Notes: generated from the sequence alone by a model not told the origin. A stretch of 7,707 nt of DNA from Limnohabitans sp. (GCA_018883305.1 VEQI01000153.1:1-7707); one strand, 5' to 3'; numbered from the stretch's first letter, positions 1-7,346 are shown. Made by a program: numbers and translations.

Positions 1-1109
1 CCTTGATCTTGCCCGCTGACACCGCCTGGAATCCGGGCGGCGAGGTGTGTACCGCCGATGCCCCGCCCGCACGCGCCCCCTTTGATGAACAAGCGCTTGA
101 AGCAGCCGCCCGTGCCTTGGAGAGCCTGGCGCCACAAGCGGGTCGATGCGCCTTGCTGTTAGGTGGCATTGGCACCCTGGATACCGCGCTCACATGGGCG
201 GGCCGCATTGCCGCGCGCACGGGCTGTGCCGTGCTGAGCGAATACAACGTGCCTCGCACCGAGCGAGGCGCCGGGCGCGTGCGTGCACGCCGTGTGCCTT
301 ACGCAGTGGATCCTGCCGTGGCCATGCTGGCTGAATTCGACACCATCATTCTGGTGGGCAGCAAAGTGCCGGTAGCCTTCTTTGCCTATCCCAACAAGCC
401 CAGTGTGCTGGTGCGTGAAGACGCACGCATCATCGACCTGGCCAAGGTGGATCAGGACGTGAACGGCGCGCTGGAGGCGCTGGCGGATCGACTGGGTGCA
501 CGAACCCATGCGCCTTCGGGTGTGGCGCAAATCATGGATGTGGCCACTCGCCAAGCCCTGCCCACCGGACGCCCCGAGCCAACGGGCATTGGCCAGGTGC
601 TGGCCGCCTTGCTGCCGGAGAACGCGCTGGTGGTTGATGAGTCTGTCTCCACCGGCCGTGGCTTTGAGGCACCCACGGCCAGCGCTCACCCACACGACTG
701 GCTCAACGTGATGGGTGGCTCCATCGGCTTTGGCCTGCCCTCGGGCGTGGGCGCAGCCATTGCGGCACCGGACCGTCCCGTCATCGTGCTGGAAGGCGAT
801 GGCAGCGCCATGTACACCGAACAAGCCTTGTGGACCATGGCGCGTGAAGGTTTGAACGTCAAAGTGCTGATCTTCGCCAACCGCGCGTATCAAATCTTGC
901 GTGGTGAACTCCAGGCGGTGGGCGCGGGCACACCCGGTGAGCGCGCACGTGACATGCTGACGCTGGATCGGCCGCATCTGGACTGGGTCTCGCTGGCCAA
1001 AGGTCATGGGGTGCCCGGTCGGCAGGTTGATACCCTGGAAGGCCTGGCCACCGCACTGACCCAAGCCTTGATCACACCGGGCCCTGCCCTCATTGAAGTG
1101 TTGATGTGA
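1..1109 (+). CDS. Thiamine-diphosphate-dependent enzyme, acetolactate synthase large subunit-like (5' partial)
   Basis: The reading frame is open to the left edge, so the gene starts outside the window; the TTG at base 3 is an internal Leu codon. The visible 368 residues (counted from base 3) are the middle and C-terminal domains of the TPP-enzyme superfamily (IlvB, MdlC, pyruvate decarboxylase types). The central Rossmann-like domain covers about residues 25-165, with a GG at 54-55. The C-terminal TPP-binding domain covers about 190-368: E213 in a VDES stretch, MGGSIGFGLPSGVGAA at 237-252, then GDGSAMYT at 265-272 with N293 after it, which is the Mg/diphosphate GDG...N motif. The missing N-terminal part, roughly 150 residues by family length, would hold the glutamate that activates the cofactor. 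Such enzymes decarboxylate 2-oxo acids or form acyloins. The lack of a small regulatory subunit gene here and the pairing with a transporter make a catabolic role more likely than valine/isoleucine synthesis. Benzoylformate or another 2-oxo acid decarboxylase is an alternative. The superfamily is sure; the substrate is unknown. Confidence 0.88.
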   Translation, partial: LILPADTAWNPGGEVCTADAPPARAPFDEQALEAAARALESLAPQAGRCALLLGGIGTLDTALTWAGRIAARTGCAVLSEYNVPRTERGAGRVRARRVPYAVDPAVAMLAEFDTIILVGSKVPVAFFAYPNKPSVLVREDARIIDLAKVDQDVNGALEALADRLGARTHAPSGVAQIMDVATRQALPTGRPEPTGIGQVLAALLPENALVVDESVSTGRGFEAPTASAHPHDWLNVMGGSIGFGLPSGVGAAIAAPDRPVIVLEGDGSAMYTEQALWTMAREGLNVKVLIFANRAYQILRGELQAVGAGTPGERARDMLTLDRPHLDWVSLAKGHGVPGRQVDTLEGLATALTQALITPGPALIEVLM

Positions 1110-2350
1110 AGAAAATTTTTTACGGCTGGAAGATGGTGGCGGCGGCTGCCGGCATCCAGTTCATCCAGGCCATGATGCTGCATCAGGCCTTCGGGGCCTA
1201 CCTGGCTGTGATGATCGAGGAAAAGGGTTGGAGCAAAACCTCTGTCTCCGGGGCGTCGGCCCTGCAATCCATGGAGGCGGCCATCATTGGTCCTATCCTG
1301 GGTTGGTTCATTGACCGATTTGGCTCACAGGGGCTGATCAAGATTGGCATTGTGCTGTTTGGCATCGGCTTCATCTGCCTGAGCCAGATCGACACCCTGG
1401 GTGGTTTGTACGGGGCGGTGGTGGTGATTGCCATCGGCTCATCCATGTGCGGTTACTTTCCGCTCAACTGCGCCATCATCCAGTGGTTTGAAAAAAAGCG
1501 GGCGCGCGCCATCTCCATGGTGGGACTGGGCTTGGCCGTGGGTGGTATTTTTGTGCCGGTGGTGGCCTGGGGCATGCAGCAGTTCGGCTGGCGCACCACG
1601 GCATTGAGTTGCGGCATTCTGGCCATTCTGGTGGGCTATCCGGTGGCGATGATTTTTCGCCGCCGACCGGAAGACCACGGCGAAGTGGTGGATGGTCACG
1701 ACGCAGCCACATCCACCAGCGCGGATGAGGTGAAGCTGGATGACGACCCCGGACATGAATTCACGGCTCGTGAGGCCCTGCGCACCAGCTCCTTTTGGCT
1801 GGTGTCGGCCGGACACGGACTGGCCTTGCTGGTGGTATCGGCGGTCAACACGCACGCCATCAACCACATGCGCATCTCCTTGGCTTACACCGTGGCTCAG
1901 GCCTCATTCTTCATCACCCTGATGACGCTGGCGCAGGTGGCAGGTGTGCTCACCGGCAGTGTCATTGGTGACCGTGTGAACAAGACCCGCGTCTCGGCGC
2001 TGTGCATGCTGATGCATGCCGCCGGCCTGCTGATGCTCACCTATGCCAATGATTCCCTGTGGCTGGTGGGCTTTGCCCTGCTGCATGGTTTTGCCTGGGG
2101 ACTGCGAGGCCCTTTCATGCAAGCCATCCGGGCCGACTATTTTGGTCGCCGCTCCATCGGCATGATCCTCGGCCTGTCCGCCGTGATCGCCGCCATCGGC
2201 CAGGTGATGGGCCCCATGCTGGCCGGCGTGCTGGGCGACATCACCGGCGACTACCTCCTGGGCTTCACGGTCCTGGCCTTGCTGGCGGGCACGGGCTCGG
2301 TGTCCTTCTGGATGGCACGTCGTCCTTTACCGCCCACCCAGAGCGCGTAA
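1106..2350 (+). CDS. MFS transporter, oxalate/formate (monocarboxylate) porter-like
   Basis: This 414-residue inner-membrane protein has the usual length and twelve-helix pattern of a major facilitator carrier. The N-terminal half runs from about residue 8 to 184. A charged cytoplasmic loop rich in Asp, Glu, Ser and Thr spans about 185-225, and the second half runs from about 228 to 403. The loop between helices 2 and 3 carries a motif-A-like stretch, GWFIDRFGSQGL, at 66-77, with a weaker counterpart, GSVIGDRVNKTR, at 284-295. The opening MKKIFYGWKMV and the general pattern resemble oxalate/formate antiporter and monocarboxylate porter families, so a small organic anion is the likely cargo. 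The start is GTG at 1106, overlapping the upstream TGA stop by four bases (GTGA), with a weak GAAG ribosome site at 1095-1098; translation is probably coupled to the TPP enzyme gene. The paired enzyme suggests the carrier moves that enzyme's substrate or product (inference). Confidence 0.9.
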   Translation: MKKIFYGWKMVAAAAGIQFIQAMMLHQAFGAYLAVMIEEKGWSKTSVSGASALQSMEAAIIGPILGWFIDRFGSQGLIKIGIVLFGIGFICLSQIDTLGGLYGAVVVIAIGSSMCGYFPLNCAIIQWFEKKRARAISMVGLGLAVGGIFVPVVAWGMQQFGWRTTALSCGILAILVGYPVAMIFRRRPEDHGEVVDGHDAATSTSADEVKLDDDPGHEFTAREALRTSSFWLVSAGHGLALLVVSAVNTHAINHMRISLAYTVAQASFFITLMTLAQVAGVLTGSVIGDRVNKTRVSALCMLMHAAGLLMLTYANDSLWLVGFALLHGFAWGLRGPFMQAIRADYFGRRSIGMILGLSAVIAAIGQVMGPMLAGVLGDITGDYLLGFTVLALLAGTGSVSFWMARRPLPPTQSA

Positions 2351-2380
2351 GCCCACGTCGCCCTACACCACCTGGCATCG

Positions 2381-2408
2381 GTCATCGCAAAGAACGAATC
2401 GAAACGGC
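2381..2408 (+). repeat. Degenerate direct copy of the repeat's left arm
   Basis: These 28 bases align without gaps to 2410-2437, the left arm of the adjacent inverted repeat, at 21 of 28 positions. The first eight bases (GTCATCGC) and the last four (CGGC) are identical. Four of the seven differences are A here against G in the intact arm. The offset between the two units is 29 bases. It looks like a decayed tandem arm or the remains of an older insertion of the same element. Chance similarity is possible but unlikely given the position. Confidence 0.5.
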
Positions 2409-2497
2409 TGTCATCGCGAGGAGCGCAGCGACGCGGCGATCCATGCCACTCTTGAGCTCAACTCGCCGTGGATTGCTTCACTTTGTTCGCGATGACA
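2409..2497. repeat. Imperfect inverted-repeat (REP/MITE-like) intergenic element
   Basis: The outer 11 bases TGTCATCGCGA (2409-2419) are exactly complementary in reverse to TCGCGATGACA (2487-2497). Further in, ATCCATG (2439-2445) pairs with CGTGGAT (2467-2473) with one G-T wobble. Between these lie the typical left-arm bases GGAGCGCAGCGACGCGG and a right arm with CTTCACTTTGTTCGC. The centre holds the perfect palindrome TTGAGCTCAA (2452-2461). I recall very similar left and right arms in many copies between genes of Burkholderiales and other bacteria; the copy number in this genome cannot be judged from one window. RNA from either strand could fold into a long hairpin, which fits a bidirectional terminator or mRNA-end stabiliser between convergent genes. 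Confidence 0.8.
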
Positions 2498-2516
2498 AGG
2501 ATCGGTCACAGGCCCT

Positions 2517-4547
2517 TCAGTGCGCGCGCCGCATGCGCCACCACTGCGACGCCACGGCCAGCGCCACCATGACCAATCCACTGACATCAGTCCAGGTCGA
2601 TGGGTACACCAGTGCAAATCCGGCCACGATCAACAGGGTACGTTCCAACGCCGTGGTCTTGAGCCAAGCCCACCCCTGAAAGCCCGCCGCGATGGCAGCG
2701 ATACCCAGCGCCGCTGTCAGCGTGACCACCGCAATCGATCCCCACGGCGCACCCGCCAGGGCTTTGGTGGAGCCCATCAGCAAGAGCCCTTGCCCACTGG
2801 GGTCCAACACAAACATGAATGGCAGCAGGAAGGCCGGCACGGTGTACTTCCAGCATTGCAGCGTGGTCTTGTAGGGGTCACCACCCGTGATCGCCGCTGC
2901 CGCGAACGGCGAGAGCGCGGTGGGCGGAGACACCTCGGAGAGCACAGCGTAGTAGAAGATGAACATGTGCGCGGCAAAGTCCGGCACACCCAGCTTGGTG
3001 AGCGCGGGCGCGGCGATCACCGCGCAGATGATGTAGGACGCGGTCACAGGCACGGCCAGGCCCACGATCCACACCACCAATGCCGAGAAAATGGCGGTGA
3101 GCAACAACGAGCCCGCCGCGTAATCAATCACGATGGTGCTGAACTTCAAGCCCAGGCCCGTGAGTGTGACCACGCCCACAATGATGCCTGCGCCTGCACA
3201 AGTGGTGGCCACATTCAGCATGCCCACCGATCCCGCCTCCAACGCCTTCATCAGGGGCATGCTGCTCAACCGCTGCCCCAGCCCGGAGGTTGAGGATTGA
3301 AAAAAATCGCGAGGAATGAGCGCCGTGTCTGCTCGCAACAAACTGGTCACCAGCGACACCACGGTGGCCCAAAACACGGACAAGACCGGCGAGAAGCCCC
3401 ACATCATGAACGCCACGATGGAGATCAGCGACAGGAAGTGGAACCAATAGCGGCGAGCCAGGTTCCACACCGTGTCCACGGCCTGAATGGTGCTGTCCTT
3501 CATGCCGTACTTGCGTGCATCAATTTCCACCATCAGGAACAGCGCCAGGTAAAACAGCACCGTGGGGATGACGGCCATCAGCAGCACGTCCAGGTAGGAA
3601 ATCTTGAGGAACTCCGCAATCAGGAAAGCTGCCGCGCCCAGCACGGGGGGCGAGATGATGGCCCCCAGCCCCCCTGCAGACAACAAGCCGCCAGCCGCAT
3701 TTCGCTCATAGCCCACCCTGGCCAACATGGGGTACGCCACAGCGCCCAAGGTCACCGTGGTGGCCACCCCTGACCCCGAGGGGCCGCCCAGCAAAAACGA
3801 GGACAGCACCACCGTGCGTCCCGCGCTGGAGGACTTGCCGCCCATCGCGGCAAACGAAAAATCGATGTAGAACTTGCCTGCGCCTGAATACTGCAGGAAC
3901 GCTCCAAAGATGGTGAACAAGATGATGAGTGACGCCGACACATCGACCGCCACGCCATAGATGCCTTCCAGCGTCATGTAGAGCACGCCCACCAGACGCC
4001 CCAATTCATACCCCTTGTGGGTCCAGGGTGCGGGCAACATCGGCCCCGCCAGCGCGTAGGCCATGAAGGCCAGGGTGATGATGGGCATCACCCAGCCGTT
4101 GGTGCGTCGCATGCCTTCCAGCACCAGCACGATCAGGCAGACGCCAAAGAACACGTCCAGGCTGTTGGGCAAGGTGTTGCGGTCCGTGAAGTCGTCGCCA
4201 CCCTGGATGAGATACCAGACCACGGCAATGGACAGTGCCGCGGCCACCCAGTCCCACCACATGATGCGATGCCGAAAGCGCGCGCCAATGGGAAACATCA
4301 GGAAGCACAGGAACAGCACCAAACCCACATGCACGGGTCGCAGCACTTGCGTGGGCACAATGGCATAGGCGGTGTAGAGGTGGAACACCGACATGGCCAC
4401 AGCCATCAAGGTGAGCATCAGCGCCATCCCGCCCTTGAACTTGTTGGCCGCGCCCTCCTCGGCCTCGATGAATTCCTCGGCCTTGGCGAGCGATGCCTGA
4501 CTGACCTGATGCTCGCTCACGGCACCGGACGAATGGGATGAACTCAT
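2517..4547 (-). CDS. TRAP transporter permease, fused DctQM type (TAXI system)
   Basis: This 676-residue polytopic inner-membrane protein is the permease of a TAXI-type tripartite ATP-independent periplasmic transporter, with the small (DctQ-like) and large (DctM-like) subunits fused in one chain as is usual for TAXI systems. A soluble polar N-terminus (1-38) is followed by an N-terminal helix group (about 40-165). The DctM-like core runs from about 195 to 585, and extra hydrophobic segments lie near 600-622 and 637-668. Family-typical stretches are GGPSGSGVATTVTLG (254-268), SAGGLGAIISPPVLGAAAF (290-308) and SEVSPPTALSPFAAAA (537-552). The transporter uses an ion gradient, normally Na+, to import solute delivered by the binding protein. 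The ATG at 4547 overlaps the stop of the upstream binding-protein gene by four bases (ATGA), and there is no Shine-Dalgarno sequence of its own, so translation is probably coupled. The substrate is unknown; C4-dicarboxylates, glutamate and 2-oxo acids are all possible. Confidence 0.94.
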   Translation of the reverse strand: MSSSHSSGAVSEHQVSQASLAKAEEFIEAEEGAANKFKGGMALMLTLMAVAMSVFHLYTAYAIVPTQVLRPVHVGLVLFLCFLMFPIGARFRHRIMWWDWVAAALSIAVVWYLIQGGDDFTDRNTLPNSLDVFFGVCLIVLVLEGMRRTNGWVMPIITLAFMAYALAGPMLPAPWTHKGYELGRLVGVLYMTLEGIYGVAVDVSASLIILFTIFGAFLQYSGAGKFYIDFSFAAMGGKSSSAGRTVVLSSFLLGGPSGSGVATTVTLGAVAYPMLARVGYERNAAGGLLSAGGLGAIISPPVLGAAAFLIAEFLKISYLDVLLMAVIPTVLFYLALFLMVEIDARKYGMKDSTIQAVDTVWNLARRYWFHFLSLISIVAFMMWGFSPVLSVFWATVVSLVTSLLRADTALIPRDFFQSSTSGLGQRLSSMPLMKALEAGSVGMLNVATTCAGAGIIVGVVTLTGLGLKFSTIVIDYAAGSLLLTAIFSALVVWIVGLAVPVTASYIICAVIAAPALTKLGVPDFAAHMFIFYYAVLSEVSPPTALSPFAAAAITGGDPYKTTLQCWKYTVPAFLLPFMFVLDPSGQGLLLMGSTKALAGAPWGSIAVVTLTAALGIAAIAAGFQGWAWLKTTALERTLLIVAGFALVYPSTWTDVSGLVMVALAVASQWWRMRRAH

Positions 4548-5506
4548 GGAGCGATCTTGATGCCCTTCTCCGCGTAGTAACGAATGGCGCCAGGATGGAA
4601 GGGGATCGGGGATGCCGAGGCTTTTTGGTTCTCCAGCTTGAAGTTGATGGCCTCTTTGTGCACGGCCACGAGTTCGTCTTTCTTCTCGAACACGGTCTTG
4701 ACAATGTTGTAAGCGGTTTTCTCGTCCAGGTTGTCATGCGAGACGAGGATGTTCATCACGGTGGCCTGCTTGTTGTCGGCCTCCATGCCTTTATAGACAC
4801 TCTTGGCGATCACGTCTTCCACGTACAAGTTGCCATACTTTTTGTTCATGGCCGCCACGGCATCGGCGTGGTCGATCATTTTGATTTTGGTGCCCGGCGT
4901 GTTGGCCAGATCCGTCACCGCTGCCGTGGGCAGACCACCCACCCAGAAGAACGCATCGATCTTGCCGTCCTTGAGTGCGTTGACCGATTCGGCCACGCTC
5001 AGACGCTCGCGCTTCATGTCCTTGTCCTTGTCCAGACCCACCGCCTCGATCAGGCGAAAGGCCATGACCTCGGTGGCACTGCCGGGCGCGCCGGTGGAGA
5101 CACGCTTGCCTTTGAGGTCGGACATCTTGTTGACGCCCTTGCCCTCGATGCTGACCACATGCATGCGGTTGGGGTACATGACCACCAGTGTCTTGAGAGG
5201 CACCTTGTTGCCGTTGAACTTGTCCACGCCGCGCAGTGCGTCTTGCGCGGCATCGGACATCACCATGCCCAGATAGGGCTTGCCGGTGCCGATCAACTTG
5301 AGGTTGTCCACCGAGCCGCCCGTCACCTCGGCGGTGGCTTGCATGCCGGGCACGTGCTTGGAGAGCACCGCAGCCATACCGCCACCCAGGGGGTAATACA
5401 CGCCCCCCGTGCCGCCGGTGGCAATCGAGATGTTTTGTGCCACAGCGGCCGAATTCAACGCAGCGCCCAGCACCAGGGGTGCCAACCAACGAGTCCAAAA
5501 GTTCAT
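4544..5506 (-). CDS. TAXI family TRAP transporter solute-binding subunit
   Basis: This 320-residue periplasmic binding protein captures the solute and hands it to the fused permease encoded next. Residues 1-24 form a signal peptide: a short basic start (MNFWTR), a hydrophobic core (WLAPLVLGAAL) and a signal-peptidase-I-like AVA-Q site near 21-24. The mature protein opens with the TAXI hallmark ISIATGGTGGVYYPLGGG (26-43). SDLKGKRVSTGAPGSATE (129-146) and IPFHPGAIRYYAEKGI (301-316) are also typical. The length matches the family. I chose the ATG at 5506 because it lies just after a GGAGG ribosome site and gives a clean signal peptide; the frame is open further upstream, to an ATG at 5830, but that extension has no protein-like character and lies antisense to the esterase gene. 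Known TAXI proteins bind glutamate/glutamine or small carboxylates; the ligand here cannot be assigned. Confidence 0.95.
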   Translation of the reverse strand: MNFWTRWLAPLVLGAALNSAAVAQNISIATGGTGGVYYPLGGGMAAVLSKHVPGMQATAEVTGGSVDNLKLIGTGKPYLGMVMSDAAQDALRGVDKFNGNKVPLKTLVVMYPNRMHVVSIEGKGVNKMSDLKGKRVSTGAPGSATEVMAFRLIEAVGLDKDKDMKRERLSVAESVNALKDGKIDAFFWVGGLPTAAVTDLANTPGTKIKMIDHADAVAAMNKKYGNLYVEDVIAKSVYKGMEADNKQATVMNILVSHDNLDEKTAYNIVKTVFEKKDELVAVHKEAINFKLENQKASASPIPFHPGAIRYYAEKGIKIAP

Positions 5507-5511
5507 TGCAG

Positions 5512-5516
5512 CCTCC
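5512..5516 (-). promoter_or_regulatory. Ribosome binding site of the TAXI gene (GGAGG)
   Basis: On the - strand GGAGG sits five bases before the ATG at 5506. It decides the start of the solute-binding protein against several in-frame upstream ATGs, one of which (5518) overlaps this site itself. Confidence 0.85.
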
Positions 5517-5636
5517 ATTTTGACAATGTAGGCACCATAGCAGTTCATACCCATGCAGGCCATCCGTACTTCTGCGCATTCTGTCCAATCGGCGATACCA
5601 TGCTTGCCTATGACAGCACCTTCAAGTACCTCAGGC

Positions 5637-6887
5637 ATGAAGTGGGTCACCAGCTGGATCGGTTCGGTCCAGGGCCCGTACCCCGCAGGCAACCCTTCGG
5701 CGCAACCGCTGCTGAGTGGCGTTTTCCCACAGCCGAACCAAGGCGCCTGCGACCAGTCATTTCGACTCATCGTGCGTCCAGACTTGTGGGGGCCGCAAGT
5801 GCGCATCCGTCTGTCCAATGCCCTGGGCACCCAGGCCGTGCGCTTTGCCGACGTCTACGTGGGCGTGCAACTGGGCAGCGCGGCGTTGTTGCCCAACACT
5901 CAGCAGGCGGTCACATTCGCGGGTCAGCGTCAAGTGCAGATCCCCGCCGGTGAATGGGTCTGGAGCGACGCCATTGATCTGCCCTTCGTCAACGCCACCA
6001 CCCTGCCCTGGCTGGACGGACGCAAGTTGGCCGTGAGCTTCCATGTCCCCGATACCAGCGGTCCCATGACCTGGCATGCCAAGGGCTTGACCACCTCGTA
6101 TGTCAATGCACCTGGCACGGGCTCGCAGGGGCATCGCGAAGATGAAGCGGCCTTCACGCACACCACCACCTCCTGGTATTTCCTGGATGCGGTGGACATG
6201 CTGGCCCCGGCCGACACCCGCGTGGTCGTGGGCTTTGGCGACTCCATCACCGATGGCACAGCCTCCACCCTCAATGGTGACGACCGCTGGCCCGATGTGT
6301 TGACGCGTCGCCTGCGCCAACGGTCCCCTCATCCGGTGGTGGTGCTGAATGCAGGCATTGGCGGCAACCAGGTGGTGGGGCCTGCCCAGTATTCACTGGA
6401 CCAGCCGATGGCCGGCGGCCCTAGCGCCTTGGCCCGCCTGGCGCGTGATGTGCTGAGTCTGTCAGGCGTCACCACCGTGATCTGGCTGGAAGGCACCAAC
6501 GACTTCAGCAAAAACGGCAACGCCAGCGTGGACGCCGTGGCGCAGGGCATGCGTGAGGGCGTGGCCCGCATGCGTCAGCACTGGCCTCACGTACGTGTGC
6601 TGGGCGCTACCCTGGTGTCCGCTGTGGGCACCACCAGTGAGGCGCATGCCTTTGCCGAACATGACGACAAGCGTTGCGCCCTGAATGAATTCATCCGGCA
6701 TGCCGGAGTGTTTGACGGCGTGGTGGAGTTTGATGCGGCCACACTGGACCCGTCCACGGGCGCGATGCAACCAGCCTTTGTTCATGACACGACCACCGGC
6801 GGCCCGGGTGACAAACTGCACCCGAACCGATTGGGCTATCAAGCCATGGGCATGGCCGTCGACTTGCAGGCCCTGTTCGGGGATTGA
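5637..6887 (+). CDS. SGNH/GDSL hydrolase (XynE-like esterase family)
   Basis: This is a 416-residue serine esterase when started at the ATG at 5637. All SGNH blocks are visible: GFGDSITDG around the nucleophile Ser203 (block I), NAGIGGNQV with the oxyanion Gly (block II), WLEGTNDF with the oxyanion Asn (block III), and Asp392-x-x-His395 in DKLHPNRLGYQAMG (block V). The pattern of blocks resembles the XynE-like acetylesterase group, so removal of acetyl or other acyl groups from sugars or similar compounds is the likely chemistry; the substrate is unknown. The first 190 residues or so form a separate, probably beta-rich domain (WVTSW...SVQGPYPAGN onwards). There is no hydrophobic signal peptide at any in-frame start, and a TAG at 5538-5540 closes the frame upstream, so the protein appears cytoplasmic. 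In-frame ATGs at 5553 and 5610 are alternatives. None has a good ribosome site; 5637 is preferred because recognisable family sequence begins right there. It is divergent from the TAXI operon, with about 130 bases between starts. Confidence 0.9.
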   Translation: MKWVTSWIGSVQGPYPAGNPSAQPLLSGVFPQPNQGACDQSFRLIVRPDLWGPQVRIRLSNALGTQAVRFADVYVGVQLGSAALLPNTQQAVTFAGQRQVQIPAGEWVWSDAIDLPFVNATTLPWLDGRKLAVSFHVPDTSGPMTWHAKGLTTSYVNAPGTGSQGHREDEAAFTHTTTSWYFLDAVDMLAPADTRVVVGFGDSITDGTASTLNGDDRWPDVLTRRLRQRSPHPVVVLNAGIGGNQVVGPAQYSLDQPMAGGPSALARLARDVLSLSGVTTVIWLEGTNDFSKNGNASVDAVAQGMREGVARMRQHWPHVRVLGATLVSAVGTTSEAHAFAEHDDKRCALNEFIRHAGVFDGVVEFDAATLDPSTGAMQPAFVHDTTTGGPGDKLHPNRLGYQAMGMAVDLQALFGD

Positions 6888-6958
6888 GCACCCATCCCGC
6901 AGATACGGTCCATGCCCGTTACACTGATGAATTCATTGTTTTTTTGAACGGACCCCCC

Positions 6959-7309
6959 ATGATCACCACCGAATCCGGCCTTCAATACCTGGAAGTCCTT
7001 GAGGGCAGCGGCGAGGTTGCCAAAGCCGGCAGCTATGTGCAAGTGCATTACACCGGCTGGCTGTATGAAAACGGTGAGGCAGGCGCCAAGTTTGATTCCA
7101 GCCGTGACCGCAACGACCCCTTCGAATTTCCCCTGGGGGCCGGCATGGTCATCCGTGGCTGGGATGAGGGCGTGCAAGGCATGAAGGTGGGCGGTCAGCG
7201 CACCCTCATCATTCCCTCGGACCTGGGCTATGGTCCCCGTGGCGCGGGCGGTGTGATTCCTCCCAACGCCACTTTGAAATTCGACGTCGAGCTGCTCGGC
7301 CTCGAATAA
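6959..7309 (+). CDS. FKBP-type peptidyl-prolyl cis-trans isomerase
   Basis: This 116-residue single-domain FKBP catalyses cis-trans isomerisation of Xaa-Pro bonds and helps proteins fold. It matches human FKBP12 almost along its whole length. Active-site positions are kept: Tyr31, Phe45-Asp46 (in KFDSSRDRN), Phe55, Val64-Ile65, Trp68 (VIRGWDEGV), Tyr91, Ile100 in the GVIPPNATL stretch, and Phe108. It has no signal peptide and no inserted chaperone flap of the SlyD kind, so it is a small cytoplasmic enzyme. The ATG at 6959 was chosen because it gives the normal family length. The frame stays open upstream to a TTG at 6884 that overlaps the esterase stop, but those 25 residues are unlike any FKBP leader. 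The ribosome site is weak (ACGGA at 6948-6952). The gene follows the esterase by 71 bases and ends before a strong terminator, so it is not simply co-transcribed into grpE. Confidence 0.95.
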   Translation: MITTESGLQYLEVLEGSGEVAKAGSYVQVHYTGWLYENGEAGAKFDSSRDRNDPFEFPLGAGMVIRGWDEGVQGMKVGGQRTLIIPSDLGYGPRGAGGVIPPNATLKFDVELLGLE

Positions 7310-7346
7310 ACCAGTGCAGCGCGGCAGCTTTGGGTTGCCGATCTCC

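Larger units (their letters stand above)
2351..2516. other. Convergent intergenic gap with repeat element
   Basis: This 166-base gap lies between the stops of the + strand MFS gene and the - strand TRAP permease gene. Reading frames that cross it on either strand have no recognisable protein content. Its main contents are the inverted-repeat element at 2409-2497 and the degenerate arm copy at 2381-2408. I see no classical GC-hairpin plus T-run terminator for either flanking operon, so the repeat's stem is the best candidate for stopping both transcripts. Confidence 0.7.

Noticed and set aside
159..1064. A 301-codon open frame on the - strand opposite the TPP enzyme gene.
   Set aside because: The composition is that of a shadow frame (His, Gln, Arg, Gly rich), there is no ribosome site, and the + strand carries a well conserved TPP domain.
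1490..1498. A dnaX-like slippery heptamer A AAA AAG in the correct frame (GAA AAA AAG) within the MFS gene.
   Set aside because: It encodes the basic stretch EKK of a cytoplasmic loop that MFS proteins often have. I saw no stimulating stem-loop or upstream Shine-Dalgarno, and the -1 frame only gives an arbitrary tail ending near 1725.
2059..2679. A 206-codon + strand frame crossing the end of the MFS gene, the repeat and the end of the TRAP permease gene.
   Set aside because: It overlaps two secure genes in other frames and passes through a non-coding repeat; the product has no recognisable features.
5507..5830. An N-terminal extension of the TAXI protein to an ATG at 5830.
   Set aside because: It would bury the signal peptide inside the protein and overlap the esterase gene in antisense. 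The start at 5506 has a GGAGG site and a normal signal peptide.
4538..5953. A 471-codon open frame on the + strand opposite the TAXI gene.
   Set aside because: It is antisense to a gene with clear TAXI hallmarks. Its translation is rich in His, Val, Gly and Arg without domains, and it runs into the esterase gene in another frame. Long antisense frames are common in GC-rich codon-biased DNA.
6685..6936. The 10-base palindrome ATGAATTCAT occurs twice, at 6685-6694 and 6927-6936.
   Set aside because: The first copy is explained by the coding sequence (Asn-Glu-Phe-Ile) of the esterase. Two copies of a short palindrome with an EcoRI-type core are weak evidence for an operator. The second is followed by a T run, but its stem is too short for a terminator.
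6884..6958. A TTG start for the FKBP gene overlapping the esterase stop.
   Set aside because: It would add 25 residues with no family similarity; the ATG at 6959 gives the standard length of about 116 residues.
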